64,000 nt of DNA from Polaribacter sp. SA4-10 (GTDB taxonomy: Bacteria; Bacteroidota; Bacteroidia; Flavobacteriales; Flavobacteriaceae): assembly GCA_949519155.1 (NCBI GenBank), contig CATIQU010000025.1, forward strand, positions 60,363 to 124,362, written 5' to 3'. How positions within the stretch are numbered: the stretch's first letter is position 1; the number at the start of each line of letters is the position of its first letter. Positions 8,972 to 17,811 of the stretch are shown here, piece by piece. The notes below the pieces were generated by a model. It had not been told where the DNA came from. It saw only the letters and a program-made list of their open reading frames with translations, and ran no database searches. A program made the position numbers and the translations under genes.

Positions 8972-9832
8972 CTAAGTGGTTTGTAAGTGGAGTAAAAAGC
9001 AGCCAAAAGCAATCACAACGATAGCAATCCAATCAATAACTTTTATTTTTTCTTTAAAGAAATAGGCGCTAAATAAAATAGTGGTCAAGGGACTGGCTAA
9101 AAATAAAACACCAGAAATGATTGGGTTTGTAATTTCTAATCCTAAAAAACTAAAAAGAAGTCCCAATAAGATAACGATACTCATGAGTAAAACCCGATAG
9201 AAATATTTTTGTAAAATTGCTACTAGTTGAAGCGGTTTCCTGAGTTTTTTTTGTAAAAAAAGAAGGATTGTGCCACTAATAAAAACAAGTATTTCTTGAT
9301 TTGCAATGATGAATATTGCAGGGATTTTTTGGTTTAAGTTTTCCCAATTAAGAATTGTTGCCGTTCCAAAACAAAGGGTCATTAGAATCAGTAATAGGTG
9401 CTGCTTTAGATTGATTTTTAAGGTACTGTTTTTATTTGTATATACATAGAAGACAAAACCCGTTGTGATTATGGAAATCCCCATCAAAGAGGTCTTTATG
9501 TCTAACTCTTTAAAAAGCCATAAATATAATATTGTAAAACTAATTCCTAACAAATTATAAATAGCGACCCATTGTAGAGAAGCTTTTTTAAAAACAGTTA
9601 GCATGCTAAAGAGACCAATAACGCCTAGTATTGCTGCGGTAAACGTTCTTGAAATTTGAATAAAACTAAATTCTGTTACATCGTGGAAGTAAAATAGAAT
9701 ACTGACCGCCAATATACTTGTAAAAAAAGACCTGTAGGTCATTAACAAACCAACTGAAATGGTCGCTAGGTTTTTTTTCCATAAGACATTGTTAAAAGAA
9801 AATAGAATAATTGCAATTATGAGGTAGGTCAT
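8972..9832 (-). CDS. DMT-superfamily (EamA-type) inner-membrane transporter
   Basis: This is a 286-aa, very hydrophobic protein with about ten predicted membrane helices arranged as two halves, as in EamA/RhaT drug-metabolite transporters. Recognisable features are the short N-terminal helix (MTYLIIAIILFSFNNVLW), the end of the first half around LLGISFTILYLWLFKEL and the characteristic second-half motif NPIISGVLFLASPLTTILFS (here in pieces ISGVLFLASPL and YFFKEKI) near the C-terminus. The substrate is unknown. The neighbouring gene upstream on the same strand ends about 20 bp away from this start, so co-transcription is possible. Confidence 0.85.
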   Translation of the reverse strand: MTYLIIAIILFSFNNVLWKKNLATISVGLLMTYRSFFTSILAVSILFYFHDVTEFSFIQISRTFTAAILGVIGLFSMLTVFKKASLQWVAIYNLLGISFTILYLWLFKELDIKTSLMGISIITTGFVFYVYTNKNSTLKINLKQHLLLILMTLCFGTATILNWENLNQKIPAIFIIANQEILVFISGTILLFLQKKLRKPLQLVAILQKYFYRVLLMSIVILLGLLFSFLGLEITNPIISGVLFLASPLTTILFSAYFFKEKIKVIDWIAIVVIAFGCFLLHLQTT

Positions 9833-9852
9833 TGGGGTGCTTATTCCTTTAA

Positions 9853-11166
9853 TTAAGAGGAGATAGTGAAGTCGATGAGGGCTTGATTAAATTTTGTAAA
9901 CTTTGTTTTCTGAATAAGATTTTCTATTATAAGTTTTGTTTTTTTATTTTCGTCTTTCGAGTTGTCTAAATAGGTTATTTGCAACTTCGTTTGATAATAA
10001 AATAGGGACACATAATCGCTGTAGCTTAACTCTACTTTTTCAAGCTCTACAAGATTCAAGTTTATTTGAGCGATGGTTAAGTTATCTTTTTGAATATTTA
10101 GGTTCGCCATTGCGATTAAAGAAAGTGCATGCCCTGTTTTTGAAGCCCAACTATCCATCTCAAGAATTTCTTCGTAAAAGATATCTATTAATTCGTTTAA
10201 AAAAGCAAAGTTTCTCTTAAAAATAAGACTGGGAATTATTTCTTCTAATAAAGATGAAATCTCATAAATACTATTACTCTGTCGACTTTTTTTACAACTG
10301 AAAATTATTTTCTTTTCAATATCTAAATTTCTATTTTCTAAACTTAAAAGCAAATACGCATAGTATCGACCTTTTAATATTGAATGAAAAGTATCAAATT
10401 TGGCAGGTTTTTTGATTTCTATATAAAGGTGTTTTTTTGAAGAATAAAATTTCCAGTAAAAATCCATTAGTTCAACAAAAAGTAGATCATCTTCTCTTTT
10501 ACTTTGCTGTTTAATGATCGTTAGTATTTTTCTGTATTTATTATGTAAGTTCGAATAGTCTACGTAAAGCAGCGGAACATTGTTTAGGAAACTATCATAT
10601 TTTATAAGTTTTTTATAAATCTTAAATGCATTTTTTTCGTCAATCCTGTATAGGCTTAATGAGACGATCGTACCAAATTTAAGATTGGTACCTTCAGAAG
10701 GACCATTTTGTTGAACTCTTCTTGGAATTAATTTTACAATTTCTTCCAATGTTTTGATGTTATTACGTTCAATAAAATAGGAAAAAAAATAAGCAAAATA
10801 TACTATGTTGTCAGCATTTAAAAGTCCAATACGTAAAGTTTCAATATCTTCGTTTGTTACCGTATTTGTAGATTGTATTCTTTGTAAATTTTGTTGAAAG
10901 TACCAACCATCATAATTGATAATATTATTTTTATAGGCATTGTAAGAACTAAAACCGAGATAAGCGGATAGTATATTTAGTGTGCTGATGCTTGGTTCTG
11001 TTTTTTCTAAAAAACCAAAAAGTCTTCGAAGGGTATTAAAGCCAATTTTTGACTCTGAGTTTTCTTCGATTTCTTCTTTTAAAAAACGTAAGTCTCTACT
11101 TTTATTTACCGTTATACTTGATTTCTTTTGTACATCAAGTAATAACTGTGCATATTCATTCTGCAT
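9853..11166 (-). CDS. Uncharacterised Bacteroidota protein, possible DNA-binding N-terminus and helical-repeat body
   Basis: This 437-aa protein has no signal peptide and no membrane segment. I do not recognise a named family. The first ~80 residues (KSRDLRFLKEEIEE, IGFNTLRRLFGFLEK, STLNILSAYLGFSSYNAY) read like a helix-turn-helix fold in which a FNTLRRLFG helix and a later LSAYLGFSS helix resemble a DNA-reading module. The remainder is helix-rich, Lys/Asn/Ile-rich and may form TPR-like repeats. A regulator is therefore possible, but that is inference. A candidate small RNA promoter lies on the other strand about 90 bp upstream of its start. Confidence 0.6.
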   Translation of the reverse strand: MQNEYAQLLLDVQKKSSITVNKSRDLRFLKEEIEENSESKIGFNTLRRLFGFLEKTEPSISTLNILSAYLGFSSYNAYKNNIINYDGWYFQQNLQRIQSTNTVTNEDIETLRIGLLNADNIVYFAYFFSYFIERNNIKTLEEIVKLIPRRVQQNGPSEGTNLKFGTIVSLSLYRIDEKNAFKIYKKLIKYDSFLNNVPLLYVDYSNLHNKYRKILTIIKQQSKREDDLLFVELMDFYWKFYSSKKHLYIEIKKPAKFDTFHSILKGRYYAYLLLSLENRNLDIEKKIIFSCKKSRQSNSIYEISSLLEEIIPSLIFKRNFAFLNELIDIFYEEILEMDSWASKTGHALSLIAMANLNIQKDNLTIAQINLNLVELEKVELSYSDYVSLFYYQTKLQITYLDNSKDENKKTKLIIENLIQKTKFTKFNQALIDFTISS

Positions 11167-11257
11167 TTAATCATATTAGGGCTAATTCAAAGATACTTAA
11201 TTTTAATTTTAAGGTCTTTGTTTTTTGAAAATTAAGTTTGGGCTTTAAAAGGGCTAT

Positions 11258-11284
11258 TTGTAGCTTGAAATTTGAATATATTTG
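11258..11284 (+). promoter_or_regulatory. Flavobacterial-type promoter (-33 TTG, -7 TATATTTG)
   Basis: TTG at 11258-11260 and TATATTTG at 11277-11284 are separated by 16 nt, close to the TTG-N17-23-TAnnTTTG consensus of Bacteroidota sigma factors. It points away from the gene at 9853-11166 and into a region with no annotated gene. Confidence 0.55.
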
Positions 11285-11289
11285 TACAA

Positions 11290-11380
11290 TTATATGATTG
11301 TTTTTGGATTCATAACACTATCAGTAATTGAATGAAAAAGAAGATTAAGGAAACTTTCACTATTCGTGAAGGTTTTTTTT
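11290..11380 (+). ncRNA. Candidate small RNA or small-ORF transcript
   Basis: A transcript starting about 7 nt after the -7 box and ending in the T tract of the hairpin at 11351-11380 would be roughly 90 nt long. It contains two short frames: 13 codons starting at the ATG near 11295 (MIVFGFITLSVIE), whose TGA overlaps the ATG of a second 20-codon frame (MKKKIKETFTIREG...) that runs through the hairpin. Either a structured small RNA or a leader/mini-protein message fits. Neither is shown by homology; the call rests on the promoter-terminator geometry only. Confidence 0.4.
11351..11380 (+). terminator. Intrinsic terminator of the candidate small transcript
   Basis: A 10-bp stem aaactttcac/gtgaaggttt (one G-U pair) with a 5-nt loop is followed by a run of T to 11380. 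No annotated gene on the plus strand ends nearby, so it implies an unannotated transcript. Confidence 0.65.
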
Positions 11381-11440
11381 TGTCATACTTTTAAGTATTT
11401 TTTGAAACCCTCTTTTTCTACGAATTATTTAAAAAATTAA

Positions 11441-11470
11441 AAAGCCCTTCGTTTTCACAAAGGAGCTTTT
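11441..11470 (-). terminator. Probable htpG terminator
   Basis: An imperfect hairpin (aaagcccttcg with acaaaggagcttt, one bulge) lies 39 bp past the htpG stop and is followed on the minus strand by a T-rich stretch (ttttaattttt). Confidence 0.55.
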
Positions 11471-11508
11471 GTCTTTATTTACTACTTGCGTAGGATTGAA
11501 AATGCTAA

Positions 11509-13419
11509 TTACTTGATCAACTCGTAAGATCGTTTGATAAAATTAGTCAATTCTTCACCATGTAAAAGGTTTTGAGATAATTTAGCCAAATCAAAAGCTT
11601 GTGAAATTAAGTGTTTCTGCGCTTTTTCATCGGTATTGTTTAAGATGTCAGCAACTAATGGACTGTTGGTGTTTACTACCAAATTGTACATGTCTGGGAA
11701 ATTCCCCATTCCCATCATTCCACCACCACCTGAAGCTTGCATTTCTTTCATTCTTCGCATGAATTCTGGAACGGTAATCATAAAAGGAGATGCAGCAGAA
11801 TCCATCGCTTCTAATTGTACTGTATAGGTTTCTTTTGGAACTGAAGCTTCAATAATTGGTTTTAAAGTTGCTGTTTCCTCATCAGATAATTTTGAAATTA
11901 CAGTTTCATCTTTTTTGATTAAATTATCTACATGATCAGAATCTACACGTGTAAATTTTACCTTTCCGTCTCCACCTTCTAGTTTCTGCATTAAGTGAGA
12001 AATAATTGGAGAATCTAATACAAGAACTTCATATCCTTTTGCAGTTACGTCTTGAATGTAACTGTGCTGTGCGTCTTTGTTAGAAGCATAAAGTATAACG
12101 TGGTTTCCGTCTTTATCTGTTTGATTTTCTTTTGTCTTTTCAATCAACTCATCAAAGGTGAAATACGAATTGCTAACGGTTGGATATAAAGCAAATTTCT
12201 TCGCTTTGTCAAAGAATTTATCTTCAGACAACATTCCATACTCAATAATTACTTTAATATCGTTCCATTTTTGTTCAAAATCAGCTCTGTCTTTTTTGAA
12301 TAATGACACGAGTTTATCACCTACTTTTTTAGTAATGTAACCTGCAATTTTCTTAACAGCACCATCTGCTTGTAAGTAGGATCTTGAGACATTTAATGGG
12401 ATGTCTGGAGAATCAATAACTCCTTTTAGCATTTGTAAAAAGTCTGGAACAATTCCTTCCACATTATCCGTTACATATACTTGGTTTTGGTATAACTGGA
12501 TTTTATCTTTTTGCATGTCCATTGAAGGGCTTAACTTTGGAAAGAATAAAATTCCTGTTAAGTTGAACGGATAATCTACATTTAAGTGAATGTGAAATAA
12601 TGATTCTTCAAATTGTGTAGGATACAATTCTCTGTAAAAATCAGTATAATCTTCATCACTTAATTCAGCAGGCATTTTGTTCCAAGCAGGGTTGGTGTTG
12701 TTAATGATTTTATCAACTGTAATTTGCTTGTGTGCCTCTGTTGTTTCTTTATCGTCTTTGTCTTTTGTAGTTGCTGGAGTAAACTCAGGATCGTTTACTT
12801 GCTTCGTTCCAAATTTAATTGGCACTTGGTTAAAACGATTGTACTTGTTTAGTAGCCCTTCTATCTTAGCATCTTCTAAAAAGTCTAAAGAATCTTCTGC
12901 AATGTGTAAAACGATTTCTGTTCCTCTGTCAGATTTGTCGTGTTCAACTAAGGTATATTCAGGAGATCCATCACACGTCCAATGTGCAGCTGGAGCATCT
13001 TTAAAAGATTTTGTGAAAATGTCTACTTTTTCGGCAACCATAAACGCAGAGTAAAAGCCTAATCCGAAATGTCCTATGACACCTGTTTCGTTTTTGTCGT
13101 CCTTGTACTTTTCCAAAAACTCTTCAGCACCAGAAAATGCAATTTGGTTGATGTATTTTTCAACCTCGTCCATTGTCATTCCTAAACCTTGATCTTTAAT
13201 TGTAATAGTTTTTCCTTTTTTGTCAATGCTGATTTCAATTTTAGCATCTCCCAATTCTGTGTTTGCCTCCCCGATAGAAATTAAGTGTTTTAATTTTGTA
13301 GTTGCATCTGTACCATTTGAAATTAATTCACGTAAAAAGATCTCGTGATCTGAGTATAAGAATTTTTTAATCAGTGGAAAAATATTTTCTACCGATACAT
13401 TAATGTTTCCTTTTGCCAT
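11509..13419 (-). CDS. htpG: Molecular chaperone HtpG (Hsp90)
   Basis: This 636-aa protein is a full-length bacterial Hsp90. The N-terminal Bergerat ATP-binding fold shows FLRELISNGTDATTKL (catalytic Glu and Asn), KDQGLGMTMDEV and VIGHFGLGFYSAFMVA. The middle domain has the conserved LNVSRSYLQ segment (SPDIPLNVSRSYLQ). The C-terminal dimerisation domain ends with NTNSPLVADILNN and LSQNLLHGEELTNFI. It acts in the cytosol as an ATP-dependent folding chaperone, usually heat-shock induced. It is monocistronic here, with its own hairpin terminator downstream and a 200-bp gap to the divergent fabH. Confidence 0.97.
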   Translation of the reverse strand: MAKGNINVSVENIFPLIKKFLYSDHEIFLRELISNGTDATTKLKHLISIGEANTELGDAKIEISIDKKGKTITIKDQGLGMTMDEVEKYINQIAFSGAEEFLEKYKDDKNETGVIGHFGLGFYSAFMVAEKVDIFTKSFKDAPAAHWTCDGSPEYTLVEHDKSDRGTEIVLHIAEDSLDFLEDAKIEGLLNKYNRFNQVPIKFGTKQVNDPEFTPATTKDKDDKETTEAHKQITVDKIINNTNPAWNKMPAELSDEDYTDFYRELYPTQFEESLFHIHLNVDYPFNLTGILFFPKLSPSMDMQKDKIQLYQNQVYVTDNVEGIVPDFLQMLKGVIDSPDIPLNVSRSYLQADGAVKKIAGYITKKVGDKLVSLFKKDRADFEQKWNDIKVIIEYGMLSEDKFFDKAKKFALYPTVSNSYFTFDELIEKTKENQTDKDGNHVILYASNKDAQHSYIQDVTAKGYEVLVLDSPIISHLMQKLEGGDGKVKFTRVDSDHVDNLIKKDETVISKLSDEETATLKPIIEASVPKETYTVQLEAMDSAASPFMITVPEFMRRMKEMQASGGGGMMGMGNFPDMYNLVVNTNSPLVADILNNTDEKAQKHLISQAFDLAKLSQNLLHGEELTNFIKRSYELIK

Positions 13420-13619
13420 TTTATGTCTGTTTTGTTTTTATTTTGTTAATATCTCCAATTCTATAGTCAAATAAAATACCAAAGATCTTATTGTGACAAG
13501 ATGACAGCCTTTCTGTTCCTTTTGTGGCTTATCTTTCGATTTGGGGTACTATAAAAACAAAATTCACTATTTTTACTTCTTAGAATGAATCAAATAATTA
13601 ATTATTAGCCCAATATATT

Positions 13620-14627
13620 ATGTACAATTCCAAAATAACAGGTCTAGGATACTTTGTTCCAGAAAATGTTGTCACCAATAACGATTTAAAGGAGTTTATG
13701 GAAACTTCAGATGAATGGATTCAAGAACGAACAGGTATTAAAGAAAGACGATGGATTGATCCTAAGACTGGAGAAACCACCTCTACAATGGCTGTGAAAG
13801 CTTCTAAAATAGCCATAGAGAGAGCCGGTCTTACTAAAGACGATATTGACTTTATTGTTTTTGCAACACTAAGTCCAGACATGTATTTCCCTGGAGGAGG
13901 AGTCCGTGTGCAAGATATGTTAGATATGCCCACAATTGGTGCTTTAGATGTTCGAAATCAATGTTCAGGTTTTATCTATGCGATGTCTGTTGCAGATCAG
14001 TTTATAAAAACAGGAATGTATAAAAATATTTTGGTTATTGGCGCAGAAAACCATTCTGGAGGTTTAGAGAAATCGACTAGAGGAAGAGGAGTTACTGTTA
14101 TTTTTGGTGATGGAGCTGGAGCTGCTGTTTTATCTCGTAGTGAAGAAAAAGGAAAAGGAATTTTATCCTCTCATTTACATTCAGAAGGAAAGCACGCAAG
14201 AGAATTAATGTTAGATGGTCCCAACACAGGAAGATGGGTTCCAGAAATATTAGCAGAAAATGATCCTGAAGATCAATCGTATTATCCACACATGAACGGT
14301 CAATTTGTGTTTAAGCATGCAATTACTCGTTTTTCTGAAGCAATTGTAGAAGGTTTAGATGCTAATAATTTACAAAAAGAAGACATAGATATGTTAATTC
14401 CGCACCAAGCAAATTTGAGAATCGCACAATTTATTCAGAAGAAATTTAAATTGTCAGATGACAAAGTACACAACAACATCATGAAGTATGGAAATACTAC
14501 CGCTGCATCTGTGATTATCGCTTTAACCGAAGCATGGGAAGAAGGGAAAATAAAGGACAACGATTTGGTTGTTTTAGCCGCTTTTGGTAGTGGATTTACC
14601 TGGGGGAGTGTTATTATTAGATGGTAA
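13620..14627 (+). CDS. fabH: 3-oxoacyl-ACP synthase III family protein
   Basis: This 335-aa thiolase-fold enzyme condenses an acyl-CoA with malonyl-ACP. The catalytic triad is visible as C115 (NQCSGFIYAM), H262 (IPHQANLRI) and N292 (YGNTTAAS). Length and a GSGFTWGS C-terminus fit FabH. Bacteroidota often carry more than one FabH paralogue, so this copy could serve ordinary fatty acid initiation or a specialised route such as branched-chain or flexirubin-type lipids. There is no neighbouring fatty-acid gene to decide. It is monocistronic and ends in a strong hairpin terminator. Confidence 0.9.
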   Translation: MYNSKITGLGYFVPENVVTNNDLKEFMETSDEWIQERTGIKERRWIDPKTGETTSTMAVKASKIAIERAGLTKDDIDFIVFATLSPDMYFPGGGVRVQDMLDMPTIGALDVRNQCSGFIYAMSVADQFIKTGMYKNILVIGAENHSGGLEKSTRGRGVTVIFGDGAGAAVLSRSEEKGKGILSSHLHSEGKHARELMLDGPNTGRWVPEILAENDPEDQSYYPHMNGQFVFKHAITRFSEAIVEGLDANNLQKEDIDMLIPHQANLRIAQFIQKKFKLSDDKVHNNIMKYGNTTAASVIIALTEAWEEGKIKDNDLVVLAAFGSGFTWGSVIIRW

Positions 14628-14648
14628 TGATATTTAGAAAATGAATAC

Positions 14649-14680
14649 AAAAAACCCGAAGTTGAACTTCGGGTTTTTTT
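14649..14680. terminator. Bidirectional intrinsic terminator between fabH and lpxK
   Basis: A perfect stem cccgaagtt/aacttcggg with a minimal loop is flanked by A6 and T7 tracts. It sits between the convergent ends of fabH (14627) and lpxK (14712). Confidence 0.9.
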
Positions 14681-14711
14681 ATGGATATTATTTCCGTGAC
14701 AAACTGAAAGC

Positions 14712-15746
14712 TTAACTTTTTGAATCGAAGTTATGAATGTGCGAAGTTATTAAGTTGTCAAAATCTTCTTTTTGACTGCTTAGAAATTGAGTTTCTATAG
14801 CAAGATAACTCAGTTCTTCCAAGCTATTGTACAATCGAGTATAATCTTTTTCAGTCGTTAAAAGAACTCTCTTTTCACTGTTCATTTTTGAGAATTTTCG
14901 CTGAATTTCCTCAATTTCTTTTTTAGAAAAATGATGGTGATCGGCATATTCTTGATGCTCAAAACGGATATTTAAACTTTTTAAATGTTGTAATAACGGA
15001 GTCGAATTTGCAATTCCAGTGATCAATAAAACATCATAATCTTTTAAGTCGCTTGTTAAAGTGGAGTTGCTCCCTTTTATTTTGTCAGCATAAGAAATGG
15101 ATGAAAAAAACAGCGGTTTTTTAAAGTGCTGTAGCTTTTTTTGAATATTTTCCCTGTCGAGAATAGAAAGATTCTCAGGACAATTTGTAACTACAATTGC
15201 ATTTGCCCTTTTTGCTCCAGCGCCACTTTCTCTCAGATTTCCAGTAGGTAACAAAAAATCATCAACAAAAAGATCTTTGTGCTTTGTGAGTAAAATATAA
15301 AAACTTGATTTTACTTTTCGATGTTGATAGGCGTCATCTAGTAGAATTACTTCTGAATCTTTAGCGGCAATTAAAGTTTTAATTCCGTTTACACGATTAG
15401 TATCAACAGCAACGGCAATGTTTTTAAATTTATTGAAGTATTGTAACGGTTCATCTCCTACTTCCTCTGCAGAAGACGCTGCATTCAATAAGATAAATTT
15501 TTTGGTGGTCCTTTTATATCCTCTGCTTAAAACAGAGAGCGCGTGCTTCTCCTTCAATAAACGAATTAGATACTCAATTTGAGGCGTTTTTCCTGTGCCA
15601 CCAACACTTAAGTTTCCAACAGTAATTGTTGGAATAGTAAAAGAGTTTTCTTTAAAAAAACCAATATCAAACATGAAGTTACGTATAGAAGTAACAATGT
15701 AGTATGCTATTGAAAATGGAAATAATAAAAAACGTAAAAATTTCAT
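14712..15746 (-). CDS. lpxK: Tetraacyldisaccharide 4'-kinase (lipid A biosynthesis)
   Basis: LpxK phosphorylates the 4' position of the lipid A disaccharide precursor at the inner-membrane surface. The 344-aa protein has an N-terminal membrane anchor (about residues 1-25) and a Walker A motif VGGTGKTP following VGNLS at about residues 43-56. The conserved DDAYQHR segment lies in the middle. The family is confidently recognised. It stands alone, divergent from the Nif3-family gene with 76 bp between the two starts. Confidence 0.95.
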   Translation of the reverse strand: MKFLRFLLFPFSIAYYIVTSIRNFMFDIGFFKENSFTIPTITVGNLSVGGTGKTPQIEYLIRLLKEKHALSVLSRGYKRTTKKFILLNAASSAEEVGDEPLQYFNKFKNIAVAVDTNRVNGIKTLIAAKDSEVILLDDAYQHRKVKSSFYILLTKHKDLFVDDFLLPTGNLRESGAGAKRANAIVVTNCPENLSILDRENIQKKLQHFKKPLFFSSISYADKIKGSNSTLTSDLKDYDVLLITGIANSTPLLQHLKSLNIRFEHQEYADHHHFSKKEIEEIQRKFSKMNSEKRVLLTTEKDYTRLYNSLEELSYLAIETQFLSSQKEDFDNLITSHIHNFDSKS

Positions 15747-15792
15747 TGGTACGAAAATAACTCATTTTTATGGATTCATACTCGGAAAATGC

Positions 15793-15800
15793 TAACTTTG
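15793..15800 (+). promoter_or_regulatory. Possible -7 promoter element of the Nif3-family gene
   Basis: TAACTTTG matches the Bacteroidota -7 consensus TAnnTTTG and lies 23 bp before the ATG at 15823. No clear TTG at -33 was seen, so the call is tentative. Confidence 0.4.
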
Positions 15801-15822
15801 GTCTTTGCAGAAATAATATAAA

Positions 15823-16917
15823 ATGAAGATAAAAGAAATTACACGTTATATAGAGGAATTGGCACCACTCAATTATGCCGAAGATTTTGACAATGTAGGC
15901 TTGCTAGTTGGAAGTTATGATGCCGAAGTCTCAGGTGTTTTAGTAACATTAGACACCTTGGAGGAAACTGTAGATGAGGCTATTGCAAAAAATTGCAACT
16001 TAATTGTTAGCTTTCATCCGATAATTTTTGCGGGTTTAAAAAAACTAAATGGCAACTCTTATGTTGAAAGAGTTGTTTTAAAAGCCATTAAAAATGATAT
16101 TGCAATCTATGCAACACATACCGCTTTAGACAATTCTAAAAATGGAGTTTCTGCTAAAATGTGTGAAGTATTAGGATTGACTAACACCAAGATTTTGATT
16201 CCTAAAAAAGGAATTATAAAAAAACTAACCACTATTGTACCTTCTGTGAATGCCGTTTCTTTAAGAGATTCACTTTTTGAAGCAGGCGGAGGTGCGATTG
16301 GTAATTATGAGCACAGTTCTTTTAGTACAATAGGAGAAAGTACTTTTAAAGGAACCGAAAGTTCCAATCCAGTTGTTGGCCAAAAGGGCATCCTTCAAAC
16401 GGAAAATGAAACAAAAATCAGTGTTATTTTTGAACGAAAAAATGAAGTTAAGATATTAGAATGTTTACAAGCGGAGCACCCTTATGAAGAAGTAGCCTAT
16501 GAGATTATTACCCTTGAAAATATACAGCAAGATATTGGAATGGGCATGCTTGGAGAATTTGCCGAGCCCATGGAAGAAAAGGATTTTTTAAGTTACTTGA
16601 AAAAAACAATGCAAACAGCATGTATTCGCCATTCTGAATTACTTCATAAAAAAATAAAAAAAGTAGCGGTTCTTGGAGGTGCAGGAAGTTTTGCAATTTT
16701 AAATGCAAAAAGAGCTGGGGCAGACGCGTATGTGAGTGCTGATTTTAAATATCATGAGTTTTTTAAAGCAGAAAAAGATATTTTATTAGCAGATATTGGA
16801 CATTATGAAAGCGAACAGTTTACAAAAAACCTTTTGGTTGATTATCTTACGAAAAAATTTAGTAATTTTGCAATCGTTTTATCACAAAAAAGTACGAACC
16901 CTATTTATTACATATAA
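15823..16917 (+). CDS. Nif3-like dinuclear metal centre hexameric protein (GTP cyclohydrolase I type 2 homologue)
   Basis: This 364-aa protein matches the long form of the Nif3/YbgI family. Metal-binding motifs are SFHPIIFAG and THTALDNSKNGV in the N-terminal half and DIGHYESEQF near the C-terminus. The ~130-residue insert between the two halves (about residues 125-235) is the PII-like domain of the long forms, here with EHPYEEVAYEI. The biochemical role of the family is unsettled. It is followed after 2 bp by the zinc-ribbon-family gene, an adjacency common in Bacteroidota, so the two are probably co-transcribed. Confidence 0.92.
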   Translation: MKIKEITRYIEELAPLNYAEDFDNVGLLVGSYDAEVSGVLVTLDTLEETVDEAIAKNCNLIVSFHPIIFAGLKKLNGNSYVERVVLKAIKNDIAIYATHTALDNSKNGVSAKMCEVLGLTNTKILIPKKGIIKKLTTIVPSVNAVSLRDSLFEAGGGAIGNYEHSSFSTIGESTFKGTESSNPVVGQKGILQTENETKISVIFERKNEVKILECLQAEHPYEEVAYEIITLENIQQDIGMGMLGEFAEPMEEKDFLSYLKKTMQTACIRHSELLHKKIKKVAVLGGAGSFAILNAKRAGADAYVSADFKYHEFFKAEKDILLADIGHYESEQFTKNLLVDYLTKKFSNFAIVLSQKSTNPIYYI

Positions 16918-16919
16918 AC

Positions 16920-17693
16920 ATGGCAAAGAAGAAAGAAGTTTCTGTTGAACAAAAATTAAGAGCACTTTACGATTTACAATTAATCGACTCTAGAATTGAC
17001 GAAATTAGAAACGTAAGAGGAGAATTACCTTTAGAGGTTGAAGATTTAGCTGATGAGGTTGCCGGTTTAAATACGCGTGTTTCTAATTTAAGTGAAGATG
17101 TTTCTAATTTAGAAACAGATATCAACAATAAGAAATTAGCAATTGACGAATCAAAGTTGTTAATGAAAAAATACGAAGAGCAACAACAAAAAGTTCGTAA
17201 CAATAGAGAGTTTGATTCTTTAGCGAAGGAAATGGAATTTCAAGATTTAGAAATTCAATTGGCCGATAAGAGAATCAACGAGTTTAAAGCTAAAATTGCT
17301 CAGAAAGATGTGGTAATCGCTACAACTAAAGAGAAATTAGAAAAGCAAGAGCAACATTTAGGTCATAAGAAATCTGAATTAGACGCAATTTTAAAAGAAA
17401 CAGAAAAAGAAGAAAAACTTTTGGCAGAGAAGTCAGAAGAGTATTCAAAATCTTTAGATCCACATTTATTTACGGCTTATAATAGAATAAGAACGAAAGT
17501 AAAAAATGGTCTTGCAGTTGTTGCTATTGAAAGAGGTGCTTCAGGAGGATCTTATTTTACAATACCACCACAAGTTCAGTTAGAAATTGCAAATAGAAAA
17601 AGAATTACTATCGACGAGCACAGTGGTCGTATCTTAGTAGATGCTGCTTTGGCAGAAGAAGAAAAACAAAAAATCGATAAAATATTTTCTTAA
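16920..17693 (+). CDS. Coiled-coil protein of the C4-type zinc-ribbon family, with all metal-binding cysteines lost
   Basis: This 257-aa protein is a long coiled coil (about residues 10-185, rich in Glu, Lys, Leu) followed by a short globular tail. The tail aligns by eye with the zinc-ribbon of the CT398/YbaR-like family, in which two CxxC pairs bind zinc (GACGGC...CExCGRIL). Here the pairs are S208/S211 (RGASGGSYF) and D232/S235 (DEHSGRIL), and the whole protein contains no cysteine. The surrounding signature IPPQVQLEI and SGRILVD is retained. The fold therefore probably persists without zinc. It starts 2 bp after the Nif3-family gene. Function is unknown; a role linked to Nif3 is suggested by adjacency. 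Confidence 0.85.
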   Translation: MAKKKEVSVEQKLRALYDLQLIDSRIDEIRNVRGELPLEVEDLADEVAGLNTRVSNLSEDVSNLETDINNKKLAIDESKLLMKKYEEQQQKVRNNREFDSLAKEMEFQDLEIQLADKRINEFKAKIAQKDVVIATTKEKLEKQEQHLGHKKSELDAILKETEKEEKLLAEKSEEYSKSLDPHLFTAYNRIRTKVKNGLAVVAIERGASGGSYFTIPPQVQLEIANRKRITIDEHSGRILVDAALAEEEKQKIDKIFS

Positions 17694-17721
17694 GAATTTA
17701 ATTTTACGATTATCTGTAATG

Positions 17722-17750
17722 AAAAACTCTAAGCTTTGCTTCGAGTTTTT
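17722..17750 (+). terminator. Intrinsic terminator of the Nif3-family/zinc-ribbon-family operon
   Basis: A hairpin aaaaactctaagc/gcttcgagttttt (one mismatch) followed by a T-rich tract lies 28 bp after the stop at 17693. Confidence 0.7.
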
Positions 17751-17811
17751 TATTACATTGATTTTTGGCAGGAACTATTTTTTGTTTTCTCAATAAAGTT
17801 CTTTTTCCCTC

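Larger units (their letters stand above)
11167..11508. other. 342-bp intergenic region with promoter, candidate small RNA and two hairpins
   Basis: No conventional gene is seen. On the plus strand there is a promoter-like TTG/TATATTTG pair (11258-11284) and a strong intrinsic terminator (11351-11380), about 65 bp apart. On the minus strand a second hairpin (11441-11470) follows htpG. Two tiny plus-strand frames of 13 and 20 codons lie between promoter and terminator. Confidence 0.6.
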
